Assembly: GCF_048007105.1 (NCBI RefSeq)
Contig: NZ_CP180352.1
Coordinates: 1,054,001-1,118,000, forward strand
Length of the DNA stretch: 64,000 nt
Direction of reading: 5' to 3'
DNA from: Minwuia sp048007105
Lineage (GTDB): Bacteria; Pseudomonadota; Alphaproteobacteria; Minwuiales; Minwuiaceae
Part shown: piece after piece, positions 28,124 through 36,940 of the stretch
Numbering within the stretch: position 1 is the first letter of the stretch
How the letters are laid out: the number at the start of each line of letters is the position of its first letter
The notes under the pieces: generated by a model
What the model was told of the DNA's origin: nothing
Database searches by the model: none
What the model saw: the letters and a program-made list of their open reading frames with translations, nothing else
Position numbers and translations under genes: made by a program

Positions 28124-29110
28124 ATGAGTTCGCAGAAGAAACCGCTGGTGATCGTCACGCGCAAGCTGCCGGACGCGATCGAGACGCGGATGATGGAGTT
28201 GTTCGACACGCGGCTCAATCTCGACGACAAGCCGATGTCGAAGGCGGACCTGATGGAAGCGGTCAAGGTGGCCGACGTGCTGGTGCCGACGGTGACCGAC
28301 CGCATCGACGCCGGCATTCTCAGCCAGGCCAATCCGGACCTGCGGCTGATCGCCAGCTTCGGCACCGGCGTCGACCACATCGACCTCGCCGCGGCCCGTC
28401 AGCGCGGCATCACCGTCTGCAACACGCCGGGTGTGCTGACCGAGGACACCGCCGACATGACCATGGCGCTGCTGCTGGCCGTGCCGCGGCGGCTGACCGA
28501 AGGCGAGCGCAAGCTGCGCGAGGGCGACTGGCAGGGCTGGTCGCCGACCCACATGCTGGGCCACCGCATCTGGGGCAAGCGCCTGGGAATCATCGGCATG
28601 GGCCGGATCGGCACCGCCGTCGCCCGCCGCGCCAAGGCCTTCGGCCTGTCGATCCATTATCACAACCGCCGCCGCGTGCATGAGAGCGTCGAAAAGGAAC
28701 TGGAGGCGACCTACTGGGAGAGCCTCGACCAGATGCTGGCGCGGATGGACATCATCTCGGTCAACTGCCCGCACACGCCTGCGACCTATCACCTGCTGTC
28801 GGCGCGGCGCCTGAAGCTGCTGCAGCCGCAGACCTATGTCGTCAACACCTCGCGCGGCGAGGTGATCGACGAGAACGCGCTGACCCGGATGCTGCGCGCC
28901 GGCGACATCGCGGGCGCGGGCCTGGACGTGTTCGAACACGAGCCGGCGGTGAACCCGAAGCTGGTCGAGCTCGACAATGTCGTGCTGCTGCCGCACATGG
29001 GCTCGGCCACCATCGAAGGCCGCGTGGACATGGGCGAGAAGGTGCTGATCAACATCAAGACCTTCGTCGACGGCCACACCCCGCCCGACCGGGTGCTGCC
29101 GGACCTGTAG
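28124..29110 (+). CDS. D-isomer-specific 2-hydroxyacid dehydrogenase (glyoxylate/hydroxypyruvate reductase type)
   Basis: The 328-residue NAD(P) enzyme has GKRLGIIGMGRIGTAVARRA (cofactor loop, about 150-170), the catalytic Arg in NTSRGEVIDE, Glu in FEHEPAVN, and His in LLPHMGSAT. It likely reduces glyoxylate or hydroxypyruvate, or oxidises D-glycerate. The ATG follows GCGAGGGGGCGGGTCCGCCG. It diverges from the chorismate mutase gene. Confidence 0.92.
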   Translation: MSSQKKPLVIVTRKLPDAIETRMMELFDTRLNLDDKPMSKADLMEAVKVADVLVPTVTDRIDAGILSQANPDLRLIASFGTGVDHIDLAAARQRGITVCNTPGVLTEDTADMTMALLLAVPRRLTEGERKLREGDWQGWSPTHMLGHRIWGKRLGIIGMGRIGTAVARRAKAFGLSIHYHNRRRVHESVEKELEATYWESLDQMLARMDIISVNCPHTPATYHLLSARRLKLLQPQTYVVNTSRGEVIDENALTRMLRAGDIAGAGLDVFEHEPAVNPKLVELDNVVLLPHMGSATIEGRVDMGEKVLINIKTFVDGHTPPDRVLPDL

Positions 29111-29134
29111 ACCTCAGCGCGTCACGGTACCTTT

Positions 29135-29250
29135 CCTTCCCCTCTTGAGGGGGAAGTGGCCGCGAAGCGGTCGATGGGGGGTAAGGCCGCAGGCCTTTCG
29201 GCTTCGCCGATTCACCCCCACCCTGACCCTCCTCCCTCAAGGGGGAGGGA
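29135..29250. repeat. Palindromic repeat of a second type
   Basis: The stretch starts CCTTCCCCTCTTGAGGGGGAAG and ends CTCCCTCAAGGGGGAGGG, with GGCCGCGAAGCGGTC and CGGCTTCGCCG inside. Its end palindromes differ from the GTCA...TGAC family but the two-palindrome layout is the same. It lies between two convergent genes. Only one copy was noticed here. Confidence 0.55.
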
Positions 29251-29294
29251 ACTCTGCCGTCAACCTATTGCCAAGCCCGTAAGTCGTCTGAAAA

Positions 29295-30098
29295 TCAGGC
29301 CGCCTTCGCGGTCCTCCGCGTGCCCGGCGCGGGCGGCGGGGAGGCGGCGCCGGCGAAGCACTGCGCCTTCGACATCCAGTCGGTGGCGACCGGTCCGGTG
29401 ACCTGCAGCGACGTGTCGGCGATGTTCCGCACCTGCGTCACGACCTGGCAGAACTCCTCTGCCAGCCCCTCGATCCGTTCGCCCGGCAATTCCTCGCCAT
29501 AGGTCCAGATTTCGCCCGACGGCGCGGTCAGCTTGACGAAGGGCATCGGACCGGGCGGCGTTTCCTCGCGGCAGGCATAGGTCCAGCCGAAGGTGTTGAC
29601 GCCCAGGACGACGATGTTGCGGATGCGGTCGGCGTTCTGCCGCACGACGCCCAGAACGTCATAGACTTCCTGCCCGTGCGCCCAGGTTTCCATCAGCCGC
29701 GCCGAGATCGAGGACCGGGCGCTCATCGACGGTCCGCCCCACGGCACCCGCTTCGACGGATCGGCCTCGGCGAAGACGTCCGCGACCTCGGCGTAGGTCT
29801 CGGCCCAGGCGTCGGCCAGCTCGCGGCCGGCAATGCCGCCCCGCCATTCCCGCTCGAAGGTGGGCATGTCGCCGCCCTTCTCGCGGAAGGCCAGCAGCCG
29901 GCCCAGCATCTCCTGGAACTCCTCGGGGGCGTTGAGCGCGCGCTCGGCGGCCCGGTTCCACATGTGCAGGTGGCCCATCACGTCGTTGATGGTCCAGTCC
30001 TTGAAGGCCGTAACCTTCTCGAAATCCGCGTCCTTCAGCGGCGCGATCAGCGCCTTCAGCGCATCGCACTCCGCGCGGAAATCCGTCGCCTGCTGCAT
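29295..30098 (-). CDS. TIGR03084-family metal-binding protein (maleylpyruvate isomerase / DinB fold)
   Basis: The 267-residue protein has the DinB/MDMPI N-terminal helix bundle with metal-ligand His positions in WTINDVMGHLHMWNRAAERA and ARLMETWAHGQEVYDVLG, and a C-terminal domain (FVKLTAPSGEIWTYGEELPG) like the TIGR03084 family. Family function is unsettled; relatives are thiol-dependent S-transferases or isomerases. The ATG follows GGGAGGATCGAG. The neighbours on either side are repeats. Confidence 0.72.
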   Translation of the reverse strand: MQQATDFRAECDALKALIAPLKDADFEKVTAFKDWTINDVMGHLHMWNRAAERALNAPEEFQEMLGRLLAFREKGGDMPTFEREWRGGIAGRELADAWAETYAEVADVFAEADPSKRVPWGGPSMSARSSISARLMETWAHGQEVYDVLGVVRQNADRIRNIVVLGVNTFGWTYACREETPPGPMPFVKLTAPSGEIWTYGEELPGERIEGLAEEFCQVVTQVRNIADTSLQVTGPVATDWMSKAQCFAGAASPPPAPGTRRTAKAA

Positions 30099-30153
30099 CT
30101 CGATCCTCCCTGCCCTGCCCGATGGAACATTGGGTAATTGACGCCCCCGAATT

Positions 30154-30238
30154 GTCACCCCCGCTTTATGCGGGGGTCCGGTGCGGCCTTGCCGCTGGTC
30201 CGATGCCCGGCCGGATGCCCGCATGAAGCGGGCATGAC
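30154..30238. repeat. REPIN-like paired palindrome, copy 3
   Basis: It begins GTCACCCCCGC and ends GCGGGCATGAC, with palindromes CCCCCGCTTTATGCGGGGG and GCCCGCATGAAGCGGGC and an inner GCGGCCTTGCCGC. It lies in the divergent gap before the GMC oxidoreductase, immediately upstream of its candidate AGGAGG. Confidence 0.75.
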
Positions 30239-30288
30239 AACGAGGAGGCGGCTTGCGTTCTGCAGGCTGGCTCCGGACAATCGCGGCC

Positions 30289-31923
30289 ATGAAACACGGG
30301 GACGACGCGGCGCCGTTCGAGGGCGAGTGGGACTACATCATCTGCGGCGCGGGCACGGCGGGCTGCCTGCTGGCCAACCGGCTGTCGGCGGACCCGAAGA
30401 AGCGGGTGCTGCTGCTGGAGGGCGGGCGGAAGGACAGCTGGATCTGGTTCCACATTCCGGTCGGCTATCTGTTCGCCATCGGCAATCCGAAGGCCGACTG
30501 GATGTTCCGGACCGAGGCGGAACCGGGCCTGAACGGCCGGGCGCTGATCTATCCGCGCGGCAAGACGCTGGGCGGCTGCTCGGCGATCAACGGCATGATC
30601 TCCATGCGCGGCCAGGCCGAGGACTACCGGCTCTGGCGCCAGCAGGGCCTGGACGGCTGGGGCTGGGAGGATGTGCAGCCGGTCTACCGCCGCCTCGACC
30701 AGCATTTTCTCGGGCCGGACGAACACCATGCCGACGATGGCGAGTACCGTGTCGAGCAGCAGCGCCTCAGCTGGGAGGTGCTGGACGCCATCCGCGACGC
30801 GGCGGCCGAGATGGGCGTGCCGAAGGTCGCCGACTTCAACACCGGCGACAATGAGGGCGTCAGCTATTTCCATGTGAACCAGCGGAAGGGCACGCGCTGG
30901 TCGGCGGCGCGGGGCTTCCTGAAGCCGGTCATGGACCGCTCCAACCTGAAGGTCGTGACCGAGGCGCTGATCGACCGGGTGACCTTCGAGGGCAAGCGGG
31001 CCAGCGGCGTCCGGTTCCTGAAGGGCGGCCAGGCCCTGCTGGCGAAGGCGCGGGGCGAGGTGATCCTGAGCGCGGGGGCCGTGGCCTCCCCGGTGATCCT
31101 GCAGCGCTCGGGCGTTGGCCCCGGCGAGTGGCTGTCGGAGGAGGGTGTCGAGGTTGTCCACGAGATGCCCGGGCTCGGGCGCAACCTGCAGGACCATCTG
31201 CAGCAGCGCGCGATCTACAAGGTGCACGGCGTGAAGACGCTGAACGAGACCTATCACTCGCTGCTGGGCAAGGCGGGGATCGGACTCTCCTACGCGCTCT
31301 TCCGAAAGGGGCCGATGACCATGGCGCCCTCGCAGCTCGGCATGTTCACCCGTTCCGGTCCGGACCACGACCGCGCCAATATCCAGTTCCACATCCAGCC
31401 GCTGTCGCTGGACAAGTTCGGCGACCCGCTGCACCGCTTCCCGGCGGTCACCGTCAGCGCCTGCAACCTGCGCCCGACCTCGCGCGGCACCATCCGCATG
31501 CGCTCCGCCGATCCGTCGGACGCGCCGCTGATCCGGCCGAACTATCTCGACACCGAGGCCGACCGCATCGTCGCCGCCGACGCCATCCGCGTGACGCGGC
31601 GGCTGATGGGCCAGCCGGCCCTGGCGAAATACCGGCCGGAGGAATACCTGCCCGGCCCCGATGTTGGCGACGACCAGGAATCGCTGGCGAAGGCCGCGGG
31701 CGATATCGGCACCACCATCTTCCATCCCGTCGGCACGGCGAGGATGGGCCGCCTCGACGACCCGAACGCCGTGACCGACGAGCGGCTCCGCGTCATCGGG
31801 CTGGAGGGTCTGCGGGTGATCGACGCCTCGGTGATGCCGACCATCACCTCCGGCAACACCAACACGCCCGTCCTGATGATCGCCGAGAAAGGCGCGGAAT
31901 ACGTGCTGACGGACGCATTGTGA
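30289..31923 (+). CDS. GMC-family FAD-dependent oxidoreductase (choline/alcohol dehydrogenase type)
   Basis: The 544-residue flavoenzyme has the FAD motif DYIICGAGTAGCLLANRLS (about 15-33), LLLEGG, GKTLGGCSAINGM, and the C-terminal active-site and FAD region GTARMG ... VIDASVMPTITSGNTNTP. Such enzymes oxidise primary alcohols such as choline or polyethylene glycol. The ATG at 30289 has a weak ribosome site; a TTG at 30253 is preceded by AGGAGG 4 bases away and would add 12 residues, so that start cannot be excluded. It stands alone between two repeat copies. Confidence 0.92.
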   Translation: MKHGDDAAPFEGEWDYIICGAGTAGCLLANRLSADPKKRVLLLEGGRKDSWIWFHIPVGYLFAIGNPKADWMFRTEAEPGLNGRALIYPRGKTLGGCSAINGMISMRGQAEDYRLWRQQGLDGWGWEDVQPVYRRLDQHFLGPDEHHADDGEYRVEQQRLSWEVLDAIRDAAAEMGVPKVADFNTGDNEGVSYFHVNQRKGTRWSAARGFLKPVMDRSNLKVVTEALIDRVTFEGKRASGVRFLKGGQALLAKARGEVILSAGAVASPVILQRSGVGPGEWLSEEGVEVVHEMPGLGRNLQDHLQQRAIYKVHGVKTLNETYHSLLGKAGIGLSYALFRKGPMTMAPSQLGMFTRSGPDHDRANIQFHIQPLSLDKFGDPLHRFPAVTVSACNLRPTSRGTIRMRSADPSDAPLIRPNYLDTEADRIVAADAIRVTRRLMGQPALAKYRPEEYLPGPDVGDDQESLAKAAGDIGTTIFHPVGTARMGRLDDPNAVTDERLRVIGLEGLRVIDASVMPTITSGNTNTPVLMIAEKGAEYVLTDAL

Positions 31924-31984
31924 TCTGCACCAGTTCGGGAACCCCTCTCAGGCTGCAGCGGCATCCCGTCCTTCGCCTCCTCAT

Positions 31985-32084
31985 GTCATCCCCGCCTTGT
32001 GCGGGGATCCGGTATGGGCCGATCAGATCGACGCGAAGCTGACGGCTCTGCCGCGACCGGACCCCCGCACAAGGCGGGGGTGAC
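31985..32084. repeat. REPIN-like paired palindrome, copy 4
   Basis: It begins GTCATCCCCGCC and ends GGCGGGGGTGAC, with palindromes CCCCGCCTTGTGCGGGG and CCCCCGCACAAGGCGGGGG. The middle is longer and less hairpin-like than in copies 1-3. It lies between two convergent genes. Confidence 0.75.
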
Positions 32085-32114
32085 AGCGGTTGTTTGGCCT
32101 CGAGGTATTGGAAT

Positions 32115-32747
32115 TCAGCCCGCCGGCGCCAGGCTGCCCGTCGCCAGCAGGCGCTCGACCATGGGCAGGCGCTCATTGCCCCAGAAGCGCTGGCCGTCGA
32201 CGACGAAAGTGGGCACGCCGAAGACGCCCGCTTCCAGCGCCGCGCCGACCGAGGCTTTCAGTACGTCCTTGACCGCCGGGTCGTCGATGGCGGCGATGAC
32301 CGCGTCCGGGTCGAGATCGAAGCGGGCCTTCGCGAAGGCGGCGACGGCCTCGGGCGTGGTGACGTCGGTCGCCTCCGACCAGTGGGCGCGGTAGAGCGCC
32401 TGGCCGAAGCGCTTCGCCAGCGCCGGATCGGTCATGTTCAGCCAGGTGAAGGTGCGGATGGCGGGCAGCGGCGGCAGGACGCCGTCGCCATGCGGGTTCA
32501 GCTCGACGCCGAAATAGCCGAAGTTCCGGTCCCGCTCGCGCCCCGAATAGGGACCTTTCAGCGGCGTCGCGGGGACGGCCGGCAGGCCCATCACGTTCAT
32601 CACCATGACGCCCAGCAGCGTCGGCCGCCAGACGACCTCGCGGCCGTGTTCGGCGGCCAGCTTCTCGATCTGGATCGAGCCGAGATAGCCAAAGGGCGAG
32701 AGGAAATCGAACCAGAACTCGATAGGCGGTTTGCCGTCCGTCATCAC
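32115..32747 (-). CDS. 2-hydroxychromene-2-carboxylate isomerase / DsbA-family protein, copy 1
   Basis: The 210-residue protein has the thioredoxin-fold isomerase pattern FWFDFLSPFGYLGSIQIEKL near the N-terminus, with the Ser of the SP motif replacing the DsbA Cys. It ends with GVFGVPTFVVDGQRFWGNER, the cis-Pro region. Such glutathione-dependent (kappa-GST-like) isomerases act in naphthalene or aromatic breakdown. It overlaps the upstream paralogue by 4 bases. Confidence 0.85.
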   Translation of the reverse strand: MMTDGKPPIEFWFDFLSPFGYLGSIQIEKLAAEHGREVVWRPTLLGVMVMNVMGLPAVPATPLKGPYSGRERDRNFGYFGVELNPHGDGVLPPLPAIRTFTWLNMTDPALAKRFGQALYRAHWSEATDVTTPEAVAAFAKARFDLDPDAVIAAIDDPAVKDVLKASVGAALEAGVFGVPTFVVDGQRFWGNERLPMVERLLATGSLAPAG

Positions 32748-33352
32748 CAGCCTCCAGTCTCGAGCCAGCGGTCGATGACGTGCGTCCTGTCGGAACCCCA
32801 GAACATCTCGCCGTCGACGATGAAGGTCGGGCTGCCGAAGATGCCCCGGCCGATGGAGGCCTCGATGCGCTGCTTCAGATCCTGCTTCACGGCCTCGTCG
32901 TCGGGCGCGGCGCGGGCGTCCGTCTCGTCGAAGCCCGCAGCGACGGCATGGGGCAGGGCGTTCTCCAGCTTCGAGACGTCGCTGCCTTCCGACCAGTTGG
33001 CGGCCAGCATGGCCCGCGCGGCCTGCTGCGCCCGGGCGCGGTCCTGCCCCAGCATCCAGCAGAACAGCCGGTGCGGCACCAGCGGGTTGGTCAGGAACCG
33101 CTCCAGCGCCGGCCGGAACGGGATGCCGTGGAATTCGTAGACCCGGGGCACGTCCATCAGCAGGTAATCCCCCTTCAGCGGCGTATCCAGCAGCGGCGGC
33201 AGCCCCATCGCCTTGGGCACCGAGACGCCGAGCATCATCGGATGCATCTCGAGGGTCCGGCCATGCTTGGCTGCAACCCGCTCCATCGCCACCAGGCCGG
33301 GCAGGGCATAGGGCGAGATGAAGTCGAAATGGAACTCGATCGGCTCAGCCAC
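32744..33352 (-). CDS. 2-hydroxychromene-2-carboxylate isomerase / DsbA-family protein, copy 2
   Basis: The 202-residue paralogue of the preceding gene has FHFDFISPYALPGLVAMERV and GIFGSPTFIVDGEMFWGSDR at the matching places. Tandem copies suggest either two substrates or a heteromer. Overlaps of 4 bases (downstream) and 8 bases (upstream, hydrolase) put all three genes in one operon. Confidence 0.85.
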   Translation of the reverse strand: MAEPIEFHFDFISPYALPGLVAMERVAAKHGRTLEMHPMMLGVSVPKAMGLPPLLDTPLKGDYLLMDVPRVYEFHGIPFRPALERFLTNPLVPHRLFCWMLGQDRARAQQAARAMLAANWSEGSDVSKLENALPHAVAAGFDETDARAAPDDEAVKQDLKQRIEASIGRGIFGSPTFIVDGEMFWGSDRTHVIDRWLETGGW

Positions 33353-34250
33353 GGTTCGCCTCCAGATGCGGCACCAGCGCCGCGTTGACCGTCTCCGGCA
33401 CTTCCTCGGCGAGGAAATGGCCCGCGCCCTCGATCTCGACGAAGCGGTAGGGCGCGTCGATGAACCCGGCGGTGCCCTCTGCCGCTGCCCGGCCGACGCT
33501 GATGTCCTCGGTGCCCCAGAGATAGAGCGTCGGCACCGCGATCCGCGGCGTCTCCTCGCGCGCCAGGGTCGAGCCGCCGCCGAAGGCCGCGCGGTACCAG
33601 TTCAGCGCCGCGTCGATCGCCGGCCGGTCCTTCAGCACGGAGAGATGCGCGTCCGCCTGTGCGTCGGACATGCGCCGGGTTACCTTCGCGCCGTCGCCGA
33701 CACCGAACATGCCGGTCGCATTCTCCCATGTCAGCGTGTTGCGCAGCGGCTCGATGCCGTTCTTCAGCAGACGGTCGGCCATCCCCGGATCCTGAAACGC
33801 CTTGTGGTGGCGGCTGCGGTTCTGCTGCGCCGGATCGGCCTTGAAGGCGCGGGCGAAGGCGGCCGGGTGGGGGCGTGACAGCACGGTCAGCGACCGCAGC
33901 CGGTCCGCATGGGCGATGGCCGTCAGCCAGGCGATCTGCCCGCCCCAGTCGTGTCCCGCCAGATGGAACCGGTCCGCGCCCACGGCATCGGCGATGGCGG
34001 CGACATCGGCGACGATCTCGTCGACATGATAGGCCTCGATCCCCTCGGGCCGCGCGCCGGCGGAATAGCCGCGCTGGTCGTAGGCGATGCCGCGGAAGCC
34101 CGCCGCCGCAACAGCGTCCATCTGGGCCGGCCAGCTGTGGCGGGAATTGGGGAAGCCGTGCAGGAAGATGACGGTCTCGCCGTCCGCCGGTCCCGCGGCG
34201 TCGGCGGTGAAGCACATGCCGCGGGCGGCGATCTCGATGGTCTCGGTCAT
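33345..34250 (-). CDS. Alpha/beta hydrolase of the epoxide hydrolase / haloalkane dehalogenase type
   Basis: The 301-residue enzyme has the oxyanion segment FLHGFPNSRHSW, the nucleophile elbow GHDWGGQIAW with Asp as nucleophile (about residue 105), and the late His in IEGAGHFLAEEVP. An Asp nucleophile points to epoxide or C-halogen hydrolysis rather than ester cleavage. It is the first gene of a three-gene unit with the two isomerases. Confidence 0.9.
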   Translation of the reverse strand: MTETIEIAARGMCFTADAAGPADGETVIFLHGFPNSRHSWPAQMDAVAAAGFRGIAYDQRGYSAGARPEGIEAYHVDEIVADVAAIADAVGADRFHLAGHDWGGQIAWLTAIAHADRLRSLTVLSRPHPAAFARAFKADPAQQNRSRHHKAFQDPGMADRLLKNGIEPLRNTLTWENATGMFGVGDGAKVTRRMSDAQADAHLSVLKDRPAIDAALNWYRAAFGGGSTLAREETPRIAVPTLYLWGTEDISVGRAAAEGTAGFIDAPYRFVEIEGAGHFLAEEVPETVNAALVPHLEANRG

Positions 34251-34406
34251 GGTCCCGTCCTCCCCGGCTGAATGATGGAGCGGAAGCCGCTGCCGGGCAA
34301 ATCCTGCCTGTCACCGCTGGTGTGGAATTTCAAGCTATTGAAAAGACGGGATTTTTCTGCGGCACGCGGCTTGCTGTGTCTCCGGCAGCCAGAACGGAGA
34401 ACCCCG

Positions 34407-34625
34407 ATGACCCGCACCGCCTATGTCGTCAGCCACTCGATTTCCTGGGCCGCGAGCCGCCTCATCGACAGCCACGGCGAGAACGCCGCCGCCGTCGCCC
34501 GCGAGCGCGCCACCGCCATGGCCGAGGAAGGCCAGATGGAACTGCACGCCATGTGGGAACTGGTCCAGTCCGCCGCCGACGGCCTGCTCGGCCAGGACGA
34601 CAGCGCCGGTCTGGTCTGGCATTGA
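34407..34625 (+). CDS. Small DUF6961-like protein
   Basis: The 72-residue product (MTRTAYVVSHSISWAASRLI start) has the pattern of short alphaproteobacterial proteins with a helical ARLIDSHGE...A and a C-terminal MWELV region; I associate this with DUF6961, function unknown, and the match is from memory only. The ATG follows ACGGAGAACCCCG. It sits alone between the hydrolase gene and a repeat. Confidence 0.5.
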   Translation: MTRTAYVVSHSISWAASRLIDSHGENAAAVARERATAMAEEGQMELHAMWELVQSAADGLLGQDDSAGLVWH

Positions 34626-34644
34626 ACGCACGTCAAACTCCGAC

Positions 34645-34769
34645 GTCACCCCGGCTCCCCGATCAAGTCGGGGACAGGCACCGAGCCGGGGTCCGGAGCG
34701 GCTTCGCCGCAAGTCTATTGGTTTGCCCGGATCCCGGATCGCGGCGCTGCGCACCTTGTCCGGGATGAC
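34645..34769. repeat. REPIN-like paired palindrome, copy 5, with an extra half-element nearby
   Basis: It begins GTCACCCCGGCTCCCC and ends GTCCGGGATGAC, and carries GCGGCTTCGCCGC inside. An additional palindrome CCGATCAAGTCGG is inserted in the left arm, which makes the copy longer (125 bases). A further GACCCCCGGGTCAGGCCCGG palindrome lies at 34795-34820, just before the thiolase stop. Confidence 0.7.
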
Positions 34770-34830
34770 GTGATAGCGCGGCATTGACTCCCAGACCCCC
34801 GGGTCAGGCCCGGGGGCGTCAGGTCGAAGC

Positions 34831-36018
34831 CTAGTTCATCAGCTCCAGCCCGATGGCGGTCGCCTCGCCGCCGCCGATGCAGATGCCGGCGACGCCGCGC
34901 TGCATGTTGCGGGTCTTCAGCGCGTTGATCAGCGTGATCATGATGCGCGCGCCCGAGGCGCCGATGGGGTGCCCCAGCGCGCAGGCGCCGCCGTTCACGT
35001 TCACCTTCTCGGCGTCCAGGTTCAGCTCCTGCATTGCCGCCATCGGCACCACGGCGAAGGCCTCGTTGATCTCGTAGAGATCGACGTCGGCATCGGACCA
35101 GCCGAGCTTCTCGTAGAGCTTCCGGATCGCGAAGACCGGCGCGGTGGTGAACCAGGCCGGTTCCTGCGCATGGCTGGTGTGGCCGAGAATCTTCGCCAGC
35201 GGCGTCAGCCCGCGCTTCTCGGCCTCGGAGAGGCGCATCATCACCAGCGCGGCCGCGCCGTCGGAGATCGAGGAGGAATTCGCGGCGGTCACCGTGCCAT
35301 CCTTGCGGAAGGCGGGCTTCAGCGTCGGGATCTTGTCCAGATTGGCGTTGCGCGGCTGCTCGTCGGTGTCGACCGTGATCTCGCCCTTGCGGGTCTTGAC
35401 GGTGACCCCGGCGATCTCGCCGGCGAAGGTGCCGTCCTCCTGCGCCTTCTGGGCGCGGGTCAGGCTGCGGATGGCGTATTCGTCCTGCGAGTCGCGGGTG
35501 AATTGGTAATGCTGGGCGCAGTCCTCGGCGAAGGTGCCCATCAGGCGGCCCTTGTCATAGGCGTCCTCCAGCCCGTCCAGGAACATGTGGTCCTTGACCT
35601 CGCCATGGCCGAGCCGCATGCCGCCGCGCGCCTTGGGCAGCAGGTAGGGGCTGTTGGTCATGCTCTCCATGCCGCCGGCGACCATGATGTCGTTGACGCC
35701 CGCGACCAGCAGATCGTGGGAGAACATCGCCGCCTTCATGCCGGAGCCGCACATCTTGTTGATGGTCGTGCAGCCGGCCGCGTCGGGAATGCCGCCGCCC
35801 TTGGAAGCCTGCCGCGCGGGCGCCTGGCCCTGACCGGCGGGCAGCACGTTGCCCATGATGACCTCGTCCACGTCGGCGCCCTCGACGCCGGCGCGCGACA
35901 GCGCTGCGGAAATCGCGGCCGCGCCCAGCGCGCTGGCGGTCTCACCGGCCAGTTCGCCCTGAAAGCCGCCCATCGGGGTCCGGGCCATGCCCGCAATGAC
36001 GATCGGATCGCTGCTCAT
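34831..36018 (-). CDS. Acetyl-CoA acetyltransferase (thiolase)
   Basis: The 395-residue thiolase has the nucleophilic Cys in NKMCGSGMKAAM (about residue 90), GGACALGHPIGASGAR with the catalytic His, and the C-terminal Cys in GICIGGGEATAIGLE. It should condense two acetyl-CoA or cleave 3-ketoacyl-CoA; PhaA/AtoB-type. The ATG is preceded by GGAGAAACGCG. It has no phaB/phaC neighbours in the window. Confidence 0.95.
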   Translation of the reverse strand: MSSDPIVIAGMARTPMGGFQGELAGETASALGAAAISAALSRAGVEGADVDEVIMGNVLPAGQGQAPARQASKGGGIPDAAGCTTINKMCGSGMKAAMFSHDLLVAGVNDIMVAGGMESMTNSPYLLPKARGGMRLGHGEVKDHMFLDGLEDAYDKGRLMGTFAEDCAQHYQFTRDSQDEYAIRSLTRAQKAQEDGTFAGEIAGVTVKTRKGEITVDTDEQPRNANLDKIPTLKPAFRKDGTVTAANSSSISDGAAALVMMRLSEAEKRGLTPLAKILGHTSHAQEPAWFTTAPVFAIRKLYEKLGWSDADVDLYEINEAFAVVPMAAMQELNLDAEKVNVNGGACALGHPIGASGARIMITLINALKTRNMQRGVAGICIGGGEATAIGLELMN

Positions 36019-36103
36019 CGCGTTTCTCCTCGAAGCTTGAAATAGCGTGAAGTGGAAGATAGGGCGAAGCGGCTGCGGAGGCTAATCGTAACCTCCACCC
36101 TGT

Positions 36104-36853
36104 CTATCGGGCCTCATCAGCATCTGACAATGGTTTTTTCTTTTCATGATGGTCGCTTTTCGACCTAAAACTTGCGGAAATACCCGCAAGCCGCAGTTCT
36201 GCGCTAGATATTTTTAAATCTCGCGCCGCACGGCTTATCAGAACTCCCAATACTGCAATCGAAACTGTTCCCAAAGATATGAGACTAATTACTTCAAAAT
36301 CATCAACTATTGTCTTGTTTTCTGTGCCGCCTATATCCAGTCCGACAGCCAGTGCAGTAGCAACGCCAGCCATCAACGAAACTATCACTGACAATTGTCC
36401 CACATATGCGGCCTTTCGTGCATCTTCATTTCTAGATTCAGGGGCAGGGGACTCGGATCTAGGGGCATCTTTTGAAATGTTTGATATTTTCACGCAGTAG
36501 TCATTTTTCATTTCAGCAGAGATAAAACTTGAATCCATTACTTCTTTTATAAGTTCTCCTGATATTTCATCTATATCATATAAATCCTGATCATTTACAT
36601 CATATTTTCGAGCCGTTGCCGAAGAAAGTTTTTTAATGACCTCGCCATTTGGAATAATTCCCTCAGAAATTCCTGGCCTAATCGCGTAAACAACTTCGCT
36701 ATTCGCGCGAAATACCTTTTGATTGTACTCTTTTTTGTCGCGGCGACCAAAAATCACTCGGGTTACTAAGGCAACAAAAAGCCCGCTCAATATCCCGCCG
36801 CCGATGCCTACCACCCACGGATTATCGAGGAGTCCCCAAATGCTTTCCGACAT
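36104..36853 (-). CDS. AT-rich membrane protein of unknown function (probable transferred gene)
   Basis: The 249-residue protein has an N-terminal membrane helix (WVVGIGGGILSGLFVALVTR, about 13-32), a soluble helical region (about 40-145) and two helices near the C-terminus (LSVIVSLMAGVATALAVGLDIG; FEVISLISLGTVSIAVLGVLI), then a charged tail. I do not recognise a named domain, but the N-terminal layout (GIGGGILSGL...FGRRDKKEY) recurs in uncharacterised membrane proteins of varied bacteria. Base use is sharply different: 15 of 60 bases are G or C in 36541-36600. It stands alone between thiolase and the SAF-dehydrogenase and is a likely recent acquisition. Confidence 0.7.
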   Translation of the reverse strand: MSESIWGLLDNPWVVGIGGGILSGLFVALVTRVIFGRRDKKEYNQKVFRANSEVVYAIRPGISEGIIPNGEVIKKLSSATARKYDVNDQDLYDIDEISGELIKEVMDSSFISAEMKNDYCVKISNISKDAPRSESPAPESRNEDARKAAYVGQLSVIVSLMAGVATALAVGLDIGGTENKTIVDDFEVISLISLGTVSIAVLGVLISRAARDLKISSAELRLAGISASFRSKSDHHEKKKPLSDADEAR

Positions 36854-36940
36854 TTCTCACACCGATTGGCAAAGGATCTACAATATCTCCTATCATGATT
36901 TCTCAATTCGGCTGCGATAAACGATAATGAGTAAAATCGG

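Noticed and set aside
30253..30288. TTG start for the GMC oxidoreductase
   Set aside because: AGGAGG is close, but the ATG at 30289 fits the usual N-terminal length better; left as an alternative.
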